Positions 19,661-32,092 of a stretch of DNA of 64,000 nt are shown here, in pieces; the first letter of the stretch is position 1; each line of letters begins with the position of its first letter. This DNA is from Streptomyces nigra (GTDB taxonomy: Bacteria; Actinomycetota; Actinomycetes; Streptomycetales; Streptomycetaceae). The stretch is taken from positions 3,092,501-3,156,500 of the forward strand of contig NZ_CP029043.1 of NCBI RefSeq assembly GCF_003074055.1. The letters run 5' to 3'. The notes beneath the pieces are model-generated. The model ran no database searches and was not told where the DNA came from. It was given only the letters and a program-made list of their open reading frames with translations. The position numbers were made by a program, and so were the translations under genes.

Positions 19661-19664
19661 GCGC

Positions 19665-20828
<1,164 letters not shown>

Positions 20829-20901
20829 CCCCTGATCCTGACCTTCCCTGCCGAACCGGCCGTCATGGCCGGAGAGTTGACCGGCCGCTCAGCCGTAGAA
20901 C

Positions 20902-21861
20902 CTAGCCAATACGCTGCGCGAACTCCCACGCGTCCCCGACGATGCCCGCGAGGTCGGTGCGGGACGGGTTCCAGCCGAGCCGCTCGCGGGCGGTGCCGGC
21001 GGAGGCGACCAGGACGGCCGGGTCGCCGGCCCGGCGCGGGGCCACCACTTCGGGCACCGGGTGCCCGGTGACCTGACGGACCGTCTCGATGACCTCGCGG
21101 ACGGAGAAGCCGCTGCCGTTGCCGAGGTTGCAGACGAGGTGCTCGCCCGGCACGGCGGCCTTCAGGGCGAGCAGATGGGCCTCGGCGAGGTCGGCGACAT
21201 GGATGTAGTCGCGCACGCAGGTGCCGTCCGGCGTCGGGTAGTCGTCGCCGAAGACGGAGATCGACTCGCGCCGGCCCTGGGCGACCTGGAGGACCAGCGG
21301 GATCAGATGCGACTCGGGGTCGTGGCGCTCGCCGTGCTCCCCGTAGGCGCCGGCGACGTTGAAGTAGCGCAGGGAGACCGCCGCGAGACCGTGGGCCGCC
21401 GCCTCACCGGTGATCATGTGGTCGACGGCCAGCTTGGAGGCGCCGTACGGGTTGGTGGGGAGGGTCGGCGCGGACTCCAGGATCGGCACCTCGGCGGGCT
21501 CGCCGTATGTGGCGGCCGTGGAGGAGAAGACGAGGGTGCGCACGCCCGCCTCGCGCATGGCGCCGAGCAGGGCCATGGAGCCGCCGACGTTGTTCTCCCA
21601 GTACTTCTCGGGCTTCACGACGGACTCGCCGACCTGGGAGTAGGCGGCGAAGTGCAGCACGGCGTCGAAGGAGGGGTCCAGCCACTTGGCCGCGTCGCGG
21701 ATGTCGCCCTCGATGAACGCGGCCCCGGCCGGCACGCCCTCACGGAAGCCGGTGGAGAGGTTGTCGAGGACGACGACCTCGTTCCCGGCCTCGATCAGGT
21801 GCTGGGCGACCACGCTGCCGACGTAGCCCGCGCCCCCGGTGACCAGAAACTTCCCGCTCAT
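20902..21861 (-). CDS. galE: UDP-glucose 4-epimerase
   Basis: 319 aa. NAD-binding TGGAGYVGS near 8-16, [12 protein letters not shown], catalytic Tyr-x-x-x-Lys as YGASK near 147-151 and [15 protein letters not shown], all GalE signatures. It interconverts UDP-galactose and UDP-glucose for the Leloir pathway and for cell-envelope sugars. The galT stop TAG is immediately followed by its ATG, so the genes are transcribed together. Confidence 0.97.
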   Translation of the reverse strand: MSGKFLVTGGAGYVGSVVAQHLIEAGNEVVVLDNLSTGFREGVPAGAAFIEGDIRDAAKWLDPSFDAVLHFAAYSQVGESVVKPEKYWENNVGGSMALLGAMREAGVRTLVFSSTAATYGEPAEVPILESAPTLPTNPYGASKLAVDHMITGEAAAHGLAAVSLRYFNVAGAYGEHGERHDPESHLIPLVLQVAQGRRESISVFGDDYPTPDGTCVRDYIHVADLAEAHLLALKAAVPGEHLVCNLGNGSGFSVREVIETVRQVTGHPVPEVVAPRRAGDPAVLVASAGTARERLGWNPSRTDLAGIVGDAWEFAQRIG

Positions 21862-22920
21862 CTAACTCGCTACCTCTCGCAGTCGCTCGGCCGCGCGCTC
21901 CGGCGGCACGTCGTTGATGAACACGTTCATGCCGGACTCCGAACCCGCGAGGAACTTCAGCTTGCCGGACGTACGGCGGATGGTGAAAAGCTCGAGATGC
22001 AGCGCGAAGTCGTCGCGCACGACACCGTCGGACTCCGCCGACCGGCCGAACGGCGCCTGATGCCAGCCGGAGATGTACGGCGTGGGCGGCTCGCCCTCCC
22101 CGAAGATCCGGTCGAAGCGCCTCAACAGTTCCAGATAGACCTGGGGGAACTCCGCGCGCGCCGCCTCGTCGAGGGCGAGCAGGTCGGGCACCCGGCGCTT
22201 CGGGTACAGGTGGACCTCGTACGGCCAGTGCGCGGCGTACGGCACGAAGGCCACCCAGTGTTCACTCTCCAGGACGACGCGCTCCCCGGCGAGTTCGCGC
22301 TCCAGGACGGCGTCGAAGAGGTTGCCTCCGCCGGTGGCCGCCTTGTGGCGGGCGAGCGAACGCAGCATCAGGGCGGTGCGGGGCGTGGTGAAGGGGTAGG
22401 CGTAGATCTGCCCGTGCGGATGCCCCAGGGTGACGCCGATCTCGGCGCCGCGGTTCTCGAAGCAGAACACCTGTTCAACGGCGGGCAGCGAGGACAGCTC
22501 CGAGGTGCGGTCGGTCCACGCGTCCAGGACGAGGCGCGCCTGTTCCTCGGTCAGATCGGCGAAGGAGGCGTCGTGGTCGGAGGTGAAGCAGACGACCTCG
22601 CAGCGCCCGGAGTCGCCGGCGAGCGAGGGGAAGCGGTTCTCGAAGACGACGACGTCGTAGGAGGAGTCGGGGATCTCGCTGAGCCGGCCGTCGCGGGACG
22701 GGCAGAGGGGGCATTCGTCGGCGGGCGGGTGGTAGGTGCGGCCCTGCCGGTGGGAGGCGATGGCGACGCCGTCCCCGAGGAGGTCGTCGTGGCGGATCTC
22801 GGACGTGGTGACGGTGGGCTCCAGCGGGCGGCGGTCGACCGCCTGGCGCAGGGTGTCGTCGCGCAGGTCGTAGTAGATGAGCTCCCGACCGTCCGCCAGC
22901 CGGGTCGAGGTCTTCTTCAC
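21862..22920 (-). CDS. galT: Galactose-1-phosphate uridylyltransferase
   Basis: 352 aa from GTG 22920, with TGGAG 6-7 nt upstream; the longer frame to 22977 runs through the promoter. HIT-superfamily active site: HPHGQIYAYP with the nucleophilic His (HPHxQ), CPLCP zinc ligands near residue 73-77, and ...VPYAAHWPYEVHLYPKRR. It exchanges UMP between UDP-glucose and galactose-1-phosphate. First gene of the galTEK operon and divergent from the SSS symporter. Confidence 0.97.
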   Translation of the reverse strand: MKKTSTRLADGRELIYYDLRDDTLRQAVDRRPLEPTVTTSEIRHDDLLGDGVAIASHRQGRTYHPPADECPLCPSRDGRLSEIPDSSYDVVVFENRFPSLAGDSGRCEVVCFTSDHDASFADLTEEQARLVLDAWTDRTSELSSLPAVEQVFCFENRGAEIGVTLGHPHGQIYAYPFTTPRTALMLRSLARHKAATGGGNLFDAVLERELAGERVVLESEHWVAFVPYAAHWPYEVHLYPKRRVPDLLALDEAARAEFPQVYLELLRRFDRIFGEGEPPTPYISGWHQAPFGRSAESDGVVRDDFALHLELFTIRRTSGKLKFLAGSESGMNVFINDVPPERAAERLREVAS

Positions 22921-23028
22921 GCGGGACTCCACAGTTGTCCGAACCTTCACCCAACAGAACCAAACATAGGAGAACACAACTCACCAGGGTCGGTCAACAT
23001 CACGATCAAACAAAAACCGTCACTCGAA

Positions 23029-23047
23029 GTGTTCAATTACTGAACAC
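23029..23047. promoter_or_regulatory. GTGTTCA-N5-TGAACAC palindrome (gal operon / symporter operator)
   Basis: A perfect 7-5-7 inverted repeat, 109 nt before galT and 50 nt before the symporter ATG, inside an unusually A+T-rich stretch. Likely a repressor site for galactose control of both directions. The regulator itself is not in the window. Confidence 0.6.
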
Positions 23048-23097
23048 GGCGGCGTAGGTTCCGCTCTGGATCGGTTCGCTATACGAAGCGAGTACAC

Positions 23098-24789
23098 ATG
23101 GAAACCCCCACATATCCCCCCACCTACCTCGCCGCGGAGCTACGGCTCCCCACGAACTGGCTCGACTACACGCTGCTGGGCATCTACTTCGTCGTCGTGC
23201 TCGGCATCGGTTTCGCGGCCCGCCGCTCGGTGAAGACGAGCCTCGACTTCTTCCTGTCCGGGCGCTCCCTGCCCGCCTGGGTCACCGGCCTGGCGTTCAT
23301 CTCCGCCAACCTGGCCGCCACCGAGATCCTCGGCATGGCCGCGAACAGCGCCCAGTACGGCGCCTACACCGTCCACTGGTACTGGATCGGCGCCATCCCG
23401 GCCATGGTCTTCCTCGGCCTGGTGATGATGCCCTTCTACTACGGCAGCAAGGTCCGCTCCGTGCCGGAGTTCCTGCTGCTGCGCTTCGACCGGGCGGCCC
23501 ACCTGCTCAGTTCGATCCTGTTCGCCTTCGCCGCCATCCTCATCGCCGGGGTCAACCTGTACGCCCTCGCGATCGTGGTCGAGGCCCTGCTGGGCTGGCC
23601 GCAGTGGGTGGCCATCGTGGTCGCCGGATTCTTCGTGCTGGCCTACATCACCCTGGGCGGTCTGTCCTCGGCGATCTACAACGAGGTCCTGCAGTTCTTC
23701 GTGATCCTGGCCGCGCTCATCCCGATCACGGTCCTCTCCCTGAAGAAGGTGGGCGGCTGGGACGGCCTGAGCGACACCCTGACCAAGGCCCACGGCGACG
23801 ACTTCGTCACCGCCTGGGGCGGCACCGGCATCGGCGACGCCAACCCGCTCGGCGCCAACTGGCTGACGATCGTCCTCGGCCTCGGTTTCGTGCTGTCCTT
23901 CGGCTACTGGACGACGAACTTCGCCGAGGTCCAGCGCGCCCTGTCCGCGAAGAACCTCTCCGCGGCCCAGCGCACCCCGCTGATCGCGGCCTTCCCCAAG
24001 ATCTTCATCGTCTTCCTGGTGATGATCCCCGGTCTGGCCGTCGCCGCCCTGGTCCCCGGCTTCGGCACCGAGGAGTCCGGCTACCAGTACAACGACGCCA
24101 TCCCCTTCCTCATGGAGGGGCTGCTGCCCAACGGTGTGCTCGGCATCGCGGTCACCGGACTGCTCGCCGCGTTCATGGCCGGCATGGCGGCCAACGTGTC
24201 GTCCTTCAACACCGTGTTCACCACGGACATCTGGCAGAAGTACGTGGTCAAGGACCGCGAGGACACCTACTACGTGCGCTTCGGACGGCTCATCACGGCC
24301 ATCGGCGTCATGGCGTCCATCGGGACGGCGTTCCTGGCCTCGTCGTTCTCGAACATCATGAGCTACCTCCAGACGCTGTTCTCCTTCTTCAACGTGCCGA
24401 TGTTCGTCGTCTTCATCATCGGCATGTTCTGGAAGCGGGCCTCGATGAAGTCGGGCTTCTGGGGACTGCTCGCCGGCACCACGGCGGCGATGGTCAACTA
24501 CTTCGTCCTGTACAAGCAGGACGTCATCTCCATCCCCACCGACCAGGGCGCGAACTTCGTCTCCGCCATCGCGGGCTTCGTGGCCGGCGCGGTCGTCATG
24601 GTCGCCGTCTCCCTGTTCACCGCGCCCAAGCCGGCGAAGGAGCTGCAGGGCCTGGTCTACGGCACCCGCTCCCCCGGTATGTCGGAGCCGCCCGCCGAGG
24701 GCGACGACGCCTGGTACCGCAGGCCCGCCCTGCTGGGCTGGGGCGCCGTGATCCTGGCGGCCGCCTGCTACATCCCGTTCTCGTTCTGA
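23098..24789 (+). CDS. SSS-family sodium:solute symporter (probable galactose transporter)
   Basis: 563 aa with about 14 hydrophobic segments. Sodium/solute symporter hallmarks: DFFLSGRSLPAWVTGLAFISANLAATEILGMA (start of the LeuT-like core), GGLSSAIYNEVLQFFVIL, and GLLAAFMAGMAANVSSFNTVFTTDIWQ in the later core, all SGLT-branch motifs. Homology to sugar-transporting SSS members and divergent position from galTEK point to galactose or related sugar import with sodium. Substrate is inferred. The small membrane gene downstream begins 19 nt later. Confidence 0.93.
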   Translation: METPTYPPTYLAAELRLPTNWLDYTLLGIYFVVVLGIGFAARRSVKTSLDFFLSGRSLPAWVTGLAFISANLAATEILGMAANSAQYGAYTVHWYWIGAIPAMVFLGLVMMPFYYGSKVRSVPEFLLLRFDRAAHLLSSILFAFAAILIAGVNLYALAIVVEALLGWPQWVAIVVAGFFVLAYITLGGLSSAIYNEVLQFFVILAALIPITVLSLKKVGGWDGLSDTLTKAHGDDFVTAWGGTGIGDANPLGANWLTIVLGLGFVLSFGYWTTNFAEVQRALSAKNLSAAQRTPLIAAFPKIFIVFLVMIPGLAVAALVPGFGTEESGYQYNDAIPFLMEGLLPNGVLGIAVTGLLAAFMAGMAANVSSFNTVFTTDIWQKYVVKDREDTYYVRFGRLITAIGVMASIGTAFLASSFSNIMSYLQTLFSFFNVPMFVVFIIGMFWKRASMKSGFWGLLAGTTAAMVNYFVLYKQDVISIPTDQGANFVSAIAGFVAGAVVMVAVSLFTAPKPAKELQGLVYGTRSPGMSEPPAEGDDAWYRRPALLGWGAVILAAACYIPFSF

Positions 24790-24808
24790 CAGGAAGGTCC
24801 GACCGACC

Positions 24809-25156
24809 ATGACCGACCGTCCCGAGCACCCCGACCGCCCGCGCCACCACGGCTTCTCCGAGGAGGACGTCCAGCGCGAGGTCACCGAGCTGGAGGAGAA
24901 GTCCGAGACGGCCGCCCGGCTCTTCGACATCCGCCGCATCATCGGCGGGCTCTTCGTCGTCTACGGCGTCATCGTCACGATCGTCGGCATCACCGACGAC
25001 GACGCCGCCATCGACAAGGCCGAGGGCGTCAACATCAACCTGTGGACCGGCCTGGGCATGCTGCTGCTCGGCCTGTTCTTCCTGACCTGGCTGAAGCTGC
25101 GGCCCGCCGCGCCGCCGCCCCCGCCGGTCGCGCCGGGCGACGAACCGTCCGAATGA
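24809..25156 (+). CDS. Small membrane protein downstream of the symporter
   Basis: 115 aa, ATG preceded by AGGAAGG. An acidic N-terminal part (EEDVQREVTELEEKSE) then two hydrophobic spans at about 43-62 (IIGGLFVVYGVIVTIVGI) and 78-97 (LWTGLGMLLLGLFFLTWL) and a Pro-rich tail. It is in the symporter operon by spacing and could be an accessory subunit; I do not recognise a named family. Confidence 0.8.
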   Translation: MTDRPEHPDRPRHHGFSEEDVQREVTELEEKSETAARLFDIRRIIGGLFVVYGVIVTIVGITDDDAAIDKAEGVNINLWTGLGMLLLGLFFLTWLKLRPAAPPPPPVAPGDEPSE

Positions 25157-25160
25157 CCCC

Positions 25161-25195
25161 GCCGGGGGCGAGCGGCACCCGCCCTCGCCCCCGGC
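25161..25195. terminator. Bidirectional terminator
   Basis: GCCGGGGGCGAG pairs with CTCGCCCCCGGC, a 12-bp stem with an 11-nt loop between the converging small membrane gene and the response regulator gene. Confidence 0.9.
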
Positions 25196-25198
25196 CCG

Positions 25199-25897
25199 CT
25201 ACGGCGGTTCCGGCGGCGCGTGCGGGCGGGGCAGCGGGCCCGCCCGGTCGAGCAGTCCGGTGCGGGCCGCCAGCGCCGCCGCCTCCAGACGCGAGCCGAC
25301 GCCCAGCTTCATCAGCACCCGCTGGACATGGGTGCGGGCCGTCGACGGGGCGATGCCCATACCGGCCGCGATGAGCCGGGTGTCCTCGCCGTCGGCGACC
25401 CGGACCAGCACCTCCACCTCGCGCGGGGTGAGCATCTGGAGCAACCGCTGCCCCTCGTCGTCCGGCTGGGCCGCCGGGTTCAGCAGCTCGCTGAACGCGC
25501 CCTGCAGCAACTGCGGTGCCACCGCCGCCTCACCGGCCCGCGCCTTCATGATCGCCCGCTCGACACCCTCGATGCGCTCGTCGTGCCGCACATAACCGGA
25601 GGCGCCGGCCGCGAACGCCGCCGCGATCCCGCGGGGGCTCGGCACCGGCCCGAGGACCAGCACCGCCACCTGCGGCCGCTCCCGCTTGATCCGCACCACC
25701 GGGTCGAACATCCCCGGCTCCGCCGGTGTCGCCGTCCCCAGCAGACACACCTCGGGCGCCCGCGTGATCACCAGCTCGGCCGCCCCCGCGGCCGGAGCCG
25801 CCGCGGCCAGCACCCGATGCCCCCTCAGTTTCAGTGCCGAGGCCAGCGCCTCGGCGAGCAACCGGTGGTCGTCGACCACCATCAGTCGCACTCCCAT
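25199..25897 (-). CDS. LuxR-type response regulator with degenerate receiver
   Basis: 232 aa from ATG 25897 after a G-run. The receiver starts normally (VRLMVVDDHRLLAEALASAL, Asp9-Asp10), but the phosphoacceptor position reads CLLGTATP with Gly54 in place of Asp; the Thr site is Gly (VLVLGPVPS) and the Lys site is Arg (GYVRHD). C-terminal LuxR domain is intact: QMLTPREVEVLVRVADGEDTRLIAAGMGIAPSTARTHVQRVLMKLGVGSR. It is therefore an atypical response regulator that cannot be phosphorylated in the usual way and probably responds to a ligand or protein partner, as described for other Streptomyces atypical regulators. No kinase is adjacent. Confidence 0.9.
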   Translation of the reverse strand: MGVRLMVVDDHRLLAEALASALKLRGHRVLAAAAPAAGAAELVITRAPEVCLLGTATPAEPGMFDPVVRIKRERPQVAVLVLGPVPSPRGIAAAFAAGASGYVRHDERIEGVERAIMKARAGEAAVAPQLLQGAFSELLNPAAQPDDEGQRLLQMLTPREVEVLVRVADGEDTRLIAAGMGIAPSTARTHVQRVLMKLGVGSRLEAAALAARTGLLDRAGPLPRPHAPPEPP

Positions 25898-26147
25898 CGA
25901 GCAACCCCCCAGTCCCCCCAATGGATCTCCCGCCATGCCCGGATGCGGTCGTCACGCCGTCCGGGCGCCCCACTATGGATACCCACTGGTCCGCGCGGAC
26001 AGCGGCCCCCTCCCGGCCGGGCCGCCCTTCATGCCCCCGGAAGCTACACGCTTGTTCGACGTCGCGCTCCCCCTACCGGCGATAAGTGCCCCGGAACGGC
26101 GGAATTTCCGGCTTTCCCCGCACGCCCGGCCACACAGGCGGTAAGCC

Positions 26148-26181
26148 GACGGCCCCGCTCCTGACCAGGAACGGGGCCGTC
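26148..26181 (-). terminator. Terminator of the beta-propeller gene
   Basis: GACGGCCCCG.TCCT pairs with AGGA.CGGGGCCGTC (one mismatch) around a 4-nt loop, 18 nt past the gene stop. Confidence 0.85.
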
Positions 26182-26198
26182 GAAAGGGGGCGCGCGCG

Positions 26199-27998
26199 TC
26201 AGCCGTTCGCGCCGAACGCGATCAGATGCCACCGCTGCTCGCCCGAACTCCCCAGCGAGCTGGCGAACCTGGACGACATGTACAGCCGGCCCTGCGAGTA
26301 GAGGATCTCGGCGTAGTCCGGGGACATCCGCGTCTCGATGTCCCGGACCGGCCGCGCCGCCGGGTTCTCCAGCAGCTTCGTCTCCTTGAAGTCGCCGCCG
26401 TCGATGCTGACGATCTGCCCGCCCTTGTCGTACGGGGGCCGCTTGTAGGCGATCACATTGCCGCCGTCCATGCGCAGCGGCGTGATGGTGTAGCGGTCGC
26501 CGGCGTCGGCGCGCTGCCCGGTCTGCTTGCCGGTGGCCAGGTCGAAGGCGACGATCTCGTTGGTACGGCCGTACTCGCCGCCGCCGGAGTGCTCCTTGGT
26601 CGCCGCGTACAGCCGGTCGTTGCCGACGACGACGCCGGTGCAGGCCTCGATGGTGGTGACGCCGGAGCAGCGGGCCGCGAACTTGTCGGCGGGCAGCGGG
26701 ATGCGGATGCGCAGCTTGCCCGTCTTGTTGTCGATGGAGAAGGCGTCCGAGATGCCGATGGCGTCGGACTCGCCGACCTCGGCGGCGACCACGAGCGGGT
26801 CGGTGGAGATGACGCTGGCGTACTCGACGCCCTCGGCCATCTTGTACTCGGAGATCACCTTCCCGGACTTCGGGTCGACGGTCTGGATGTGCAGCTGCGG
26901 CTGGTCGTAGCTGCCGCACTTGCGCACCACGACGAGCTTGGGCCCGCCGCCGTAGCCGAGGTCGTAGCAGTCGTCGTCGGCCTTCGGCGTCCACAGCGAG
27001 CGGCCGGTCCTCAGGTCGAAGGCGGCGCCGCCGCTCGTGCCGCCCGCGGCGACGGTGCCGCCGCTGACGGTGAGGTTGTCGAAGCGCAGCTCACGGCTGC
27101 CGGTCTTGGCGGTCTTCGTCCACAGCTTCTTGCCGGTGTCGAGGTCGATCGCGGCGACCTGGCTGCACCCGTGGGACGGCTTGTCCTTGGTGGGCTTCGC
27201 GGGCTGGAACGCGATCGCCGTGAGGTGCCCGTCGGTGATGTGCCGGCTGGCCTGGCAGACCGGTCCGGGCAGCGGGATCGTCCACAGCTCGGTGCCCTTG
27301 GCGGGGTCGTAGCCGACGATCTCGGACACGCCGCTCTTGACGTACGCCTTCTCGGTCAGCCACGAGCCGGCGACGACGACGCTGGTGTCCTCGTCGACCT
27401 TGGGCGACGGGACCTTGAACAGGACGTCGGAGTTGGTCTCGGCGGGCACCTTCTCGGTGCCGTCGGGGGTGTCCCCGCCGCCGCCCCGACCGTCGTCGCC
27501 TCCGCCGCCGGTGCCGCCGCTGGAGCTGGCGGTCTCGTCCTTGCCGCCGTCGTCACCGGGCTTGAACAGGAACACACCGCCGACGACCAGGGCGATCACG
27601 ACGACGACCGCGGCCACGATGACCGCGATCCGCCCGCCGTTGGCGCCGCCGCCGGCCGTCGTGACGGGCTGCGTCGCGTAGGGCTGCTGCTGCGGATAGC
27701 CGTAACCGGGCTGCTGGCCGTACGGGTTGGGCGTCGGGTACGGCTGGGGCTGCTGCGTGTACGGGTTGGGCTGCTGGCCCGGGTAGCCGTACGGCGGCGT
27801 CGGCTGCTGGGGCTGCTGCGGTGCCTGCGGGTAGCCGTAGCCAGGCTGCTGCTGCGGCGGACCGGCCGGCGGGGTCGGCGGCTGCGGCGGCTGCTGCTGG
27901 CCGTGCTGGGGCTGGCCCGGCTGCTGGGGCGGCTGGCCCTGGGGCGGGCCGAAGCCGCCCGGGGGCTGGTTGGGCGGCGGGGGCGGCGGCTGGGTCAT
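26199..27998 (-). CDS. PQQ-like beta-propeller membrane protein (copy 1)
   Basis: 599 aa from ATG 27998 after GAGG. N-terminal 140 residues are a Pro/Gln/Gly/Tyr-rich cytoplasmic tail (QQPGYGYP-type repeats), then one membrane helix (IAVIVAAVVVVIALVVGGVFLF), a Gly/Asp-rich spacer and a C-terminal beta-propeller of BamB/PQQ-binding type with repeats such as GKKLWTKTAKTG, DLRTGRSLWTPK and FDLATGKQTG. The propeller lies outside. Function is unknown, but such proteins often scaffold envelope proteins. A paralogue lies directly upstream with the same layout. Confidence 0.88.
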   Translation of the reverse strand: MTQPPPPPPNQPPGGFGPPQGQPPQQPGQPQHGQQQPPQPPTPPAGPPQQQPGYGYPQAPQQPQQPTPPYGYPGQQPNPYTQQPQPYPTPNPYGQQPGYGYPQQQPYATQPVTTAGGGANGGRIAVIVAAVVVVIALVVGGVFLFKPGDDGGKDETASSSGGTGGGGDDGRGGGGDTPDGTEKVPAETNSDVLFKVPSPKVDEDTSVVVAGSWLTEKAYVKSGVSEIVGYDPAKGTELWTIPLPGPVCQASRHITDGHLTAIAFQPAKPTKDKPSHGCSQVAAIDLDTGKKLWTKTAKTGSRELRFDNLTVSGGTVAAGGTSGGAAFDLRTGRSLWTPKADDDCYDLGYGGGPKLVVVRKCGSYDQPQLHIQTVDPKSGKVISEYKMAEGVEYASVISTDPLVVAAEVGESDAIGISDAFSIDNKTGKLRIRIPLPADKFAARCSGVTTIEACTGVVVGNDRLYAATKEHSGGGEYGRTNEIVAFDLATGKQTGQRADAGDRYTITPLRMDGGNVIAYKRPPYDKGGQIVSIDGGDFKETKLLENPAARPVRDIETRMSPDYAEILYSQGRLYMSSRFASSLGSSGEQRWHLIAFGANG

Positions 27999-28048
27999 GG
28001 CGAGGGCACCTCGGGGAGGGGGACGGGAGCGCGGCGGGACACGGCGGA

Positions 28049-28073
28049 GGCGCGGGTGCCGGGCACCCGCGCC
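28049..28073 (-). terminator. Hairpin between the two propeller genes
   Basis: GGCGCGGGTGC and GCACCCGCGCC form an 11-bp stem in the 79-nt gap between copy 2 and copy 1. Confidence 0.75.
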
Positions 28074-28077
28074 CAAC

Positions 28078-29913
28078 TCACTTGCCGTAGGCGAGGATCA
28101 GCTTCTCCTTGGCGTCGTCCCGGCCGCTGAGGCGGGTGCTCGACAGGTAGAAGCGGCCGTCGACCCAGTCGTACGCCTTGGAGAAGAAGCCGTTCTCGAT
28201 CCGCGCGGCGCCCGCCGGGTTCTGCAGGAGCTTCTCCGGGTCGTGGTCGCCGCCGGAGAGCGGGATCGCGACGACCTGGCCGCCCGCGTCGTACGACGGC
28301 GTCACGTACGCGACGAGCTTGCCGTCCTCGACCTTGACCGGGAGCATCGTCTCCTCGGCCGGGGACTTGGCGCGCCACTTCTCCTTGCCGCTGTCCAGGC
28401 TGATCGCGACGATCTCGTTGGCGGCGGCGATGGCCTTGGTCGGCATGTAGAGCGTGTCGTCGTCGGCGACCACACCGCCGCAGCCCTGCAGGGCGCGCTC
28501 GAGGATGGCCCAGCCGCACTCGGCGCCGATCTCCAGGTCGACGGAGACCTGCGAACGGCGCTTGCCGCTCGCGGAGTCGAACGTGGAGATGTTCCACGTC
28601 TTCTTGTCCTTGTTGGTGCTGTAGACGACCAGCGGGTCGACGGAGAAGACGCGGGCGACCCGCCATCCGCCGTCGATCTTGCGCGTCCACTTGGCCTTGC
28701 CCGTCGCCGGGTCGAGGACCTGGATCTCGTCGTGCTCGCCGGAGCCGCCGGCGTCGCAGGACGCCACGCCGATCAGCTTCTCGCCGCCCGCGAAGGCGTC
28801 GGGGAAGCACTTGTCGCCGTAACGCTGCTTGTCCCACATCTTCTTGCCGGTGCCGACGTCGTAGGCGGTGCCGGACTGCGAGCGGCCCACCATCAGCGTC
28901 TTGCCGGTGATGGACATCTCGACCTTGAGCGTGGTGTCGAACAGGCCGCCCTCGGCGACCGTGCCCTTCCAGCCCTTCGCACCGGAGTTCAGGTCGATCT
29001 GCTGGAGCTGGTTGCACTTGGCGCGGTCGCTGCTGCCGCTCATGTAGGCCACGACGACCTTGTCGTCGGACGACTTCTGCGCGGTGACCGAGCAGATCTT
29101 CTCCGGGAAGGAGATCGGGTCCCAGGCGGCCTTGCCGTCGGCGACGCGGTAGCCGAAGACCTGCTTGTAGGCCGCCTTCACGGCGGTCGTGTCGGTGATC
29201 CACATGCCGGGGGCGTCGGCGCCCGAGCCGGGGGCGTCGGGGGCGGCCTGGTACCAGAGCACCTTGGCCTCGCCGGCCTGCCGGCCGCCGTTGAGGTTGT
29301 CGGGGTCGGCGCCGCCCGCGCTGCCGCCGTCATCGCCGCCGTCGTCACCGCTCGGGGACGCGGAGCCCTTGGGGTCGTCGGTCTTCTGCGCGACCGGCTT
29401 CTTCGGGCCGTCGTCGCCGCTGGTCACCGCCCACACGGTGCCGCCGATCACCGCGAGCGCGGCGACGGCCGCGACGACGGCGAGGGCGGGCTTGCCCTTG
29501 AACGGGTTGCGGGAGCCGCCGGGCGGGGTGCCGGGCGCGCCCGGGAACTGCGGCTGGCCGGGCTGGCCGTAGCCCTGCGGCGGCTGGCCGTAGGGGCCGG
29601 GCTGCTGCGGGTAGCCGTACGGGCCCGGCTGCTGGGGCGGCTGGCCGTACGGGCCGCTCGCGTAGGGGCCGGGCTGCTGCTGCTGCGGCTGCGGAGGCTG
29701 CTGCGGGTAGCCGTACCCGGGCTGGGGCGGGCCGGCCGGCGGCTGCGGCGGGGTCTGCGGCGGCGGAGGCGTCTGGGGGGCGCCCTGCGGCGGGGGCGGG
29801 GTCTGCGGGGCACCGTCGGGCTGCGGCTGCTGCGGGGCACCGAAGCCGCCCTGCCGCGGATCCTGCGGTGCGCCGAAACCGCCCTGCGGCGGCTGGTTGG
29901 GCGGCTGGCTCAT
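28078..29913 (-). CDS. PQQ-like beta-propeller membrane protein (copy 2)
   Basis: 611 aa from ATG 29913, preceded by GAGGGGGA. Same design as the neighbour: a Pro/Gln/Gly/Tyr-rich cytoplasmic region of about 160 residues, a membrane span (ALAVVAAVAALAVIGGTVWAV), a Gly/Ser-rich spacer and a propeller (PATGKAKWTRK, DVGTGKKMWDKQ, SLDSGKEKWRAK). The tandem pair arose by duplication. A GTG or ATG further upstream would add residues without signal. Function unknown. Confidence 0.88.
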   Translation of the reverse strand: MSQPPNQPPQGGFGAPQDPRQGGFGAPQQPQPDGAPQTPPPPQGAPQTPPPPQTPPQPPAGPPQPGYGYPQQPPQPQQQQPGPYASGPYGQPPQQPGPYGYPQQPGPYGQPPQGYGQPGQPQFPGAPGTPPGGSRNPFKGKPALAVVAAVAALAVIGGTVWAVTSGDDGPKKPVAQKTDDPKGSASPSGDDGGDDGGSAGGADPDNLNGGRQAGEAKVLWYQAAPDAPGSGADAPGMWITDTTAVKAAYKQVFGYRVADGKAAWDPISFPEKICSVTAQKSSDDKVVVAYMSGSSDRAKCNQLQQIDLNSGAKGWKGTVAEGGLFDTTLKVEMSITGKTLMVGRSQSGTAYDVGTGKKMWDKQRYGDKCFPDAFAGGEKLIGVASCDAGGSGEHDEIQVLDPATGKAKWTRKIDGGWRVARVFSVDPLVVYSTNKDKKTWNISTFDSASGKRRSQVSVDLEIGAECGWAILERALQGCGGVVADDDTLYMPTKAIAAANEIVAISLDSGKEKWRAKSPAEETMLPVKVEDGKLVAYVTPSYDAGGQVVAIPLSGGDHDPEKLLQNPAGAARIENGFFSKAYDWVDGRFYLSSTRLSGRDDAKEKLILAYGK

Positions 29914-30127
29914 GAGTGGTCCCCCTCGGTGGGCCGGTGCGGTGCCGCGTCCTGTGCCGTCGCGATCTCGCCACACCGGCGTTTCTCAGACTGTCCTCAG
30001 CGGCCCTTTCTATCACCCGCCACCGACGGCGCACCGGTCCCCGCCCACCCCTGTACCCAAGGGAGGACCGGCCTGTGATGCCCCCGTTATGACCCTTCAC
30101 GGGCTCTTCACGTGCGGGAGCCGACGG

Positions 30128-31936
<1,809 letters not shown>

Positions 31937-32092
31937 TTTGCTCCTGCCCGGTGGATCGATCAGCTTTCCAGCCTAGGCCCTGCCGGGGGACGGCCGTGAC
32001 GCGAGGAGATGGTCACCCTTTGTGATGACGTGATCGGAATGGGGCGACTACCGTGGAGGACAGGCCGCAGGATCCCGTCCATGGGAGGACTC

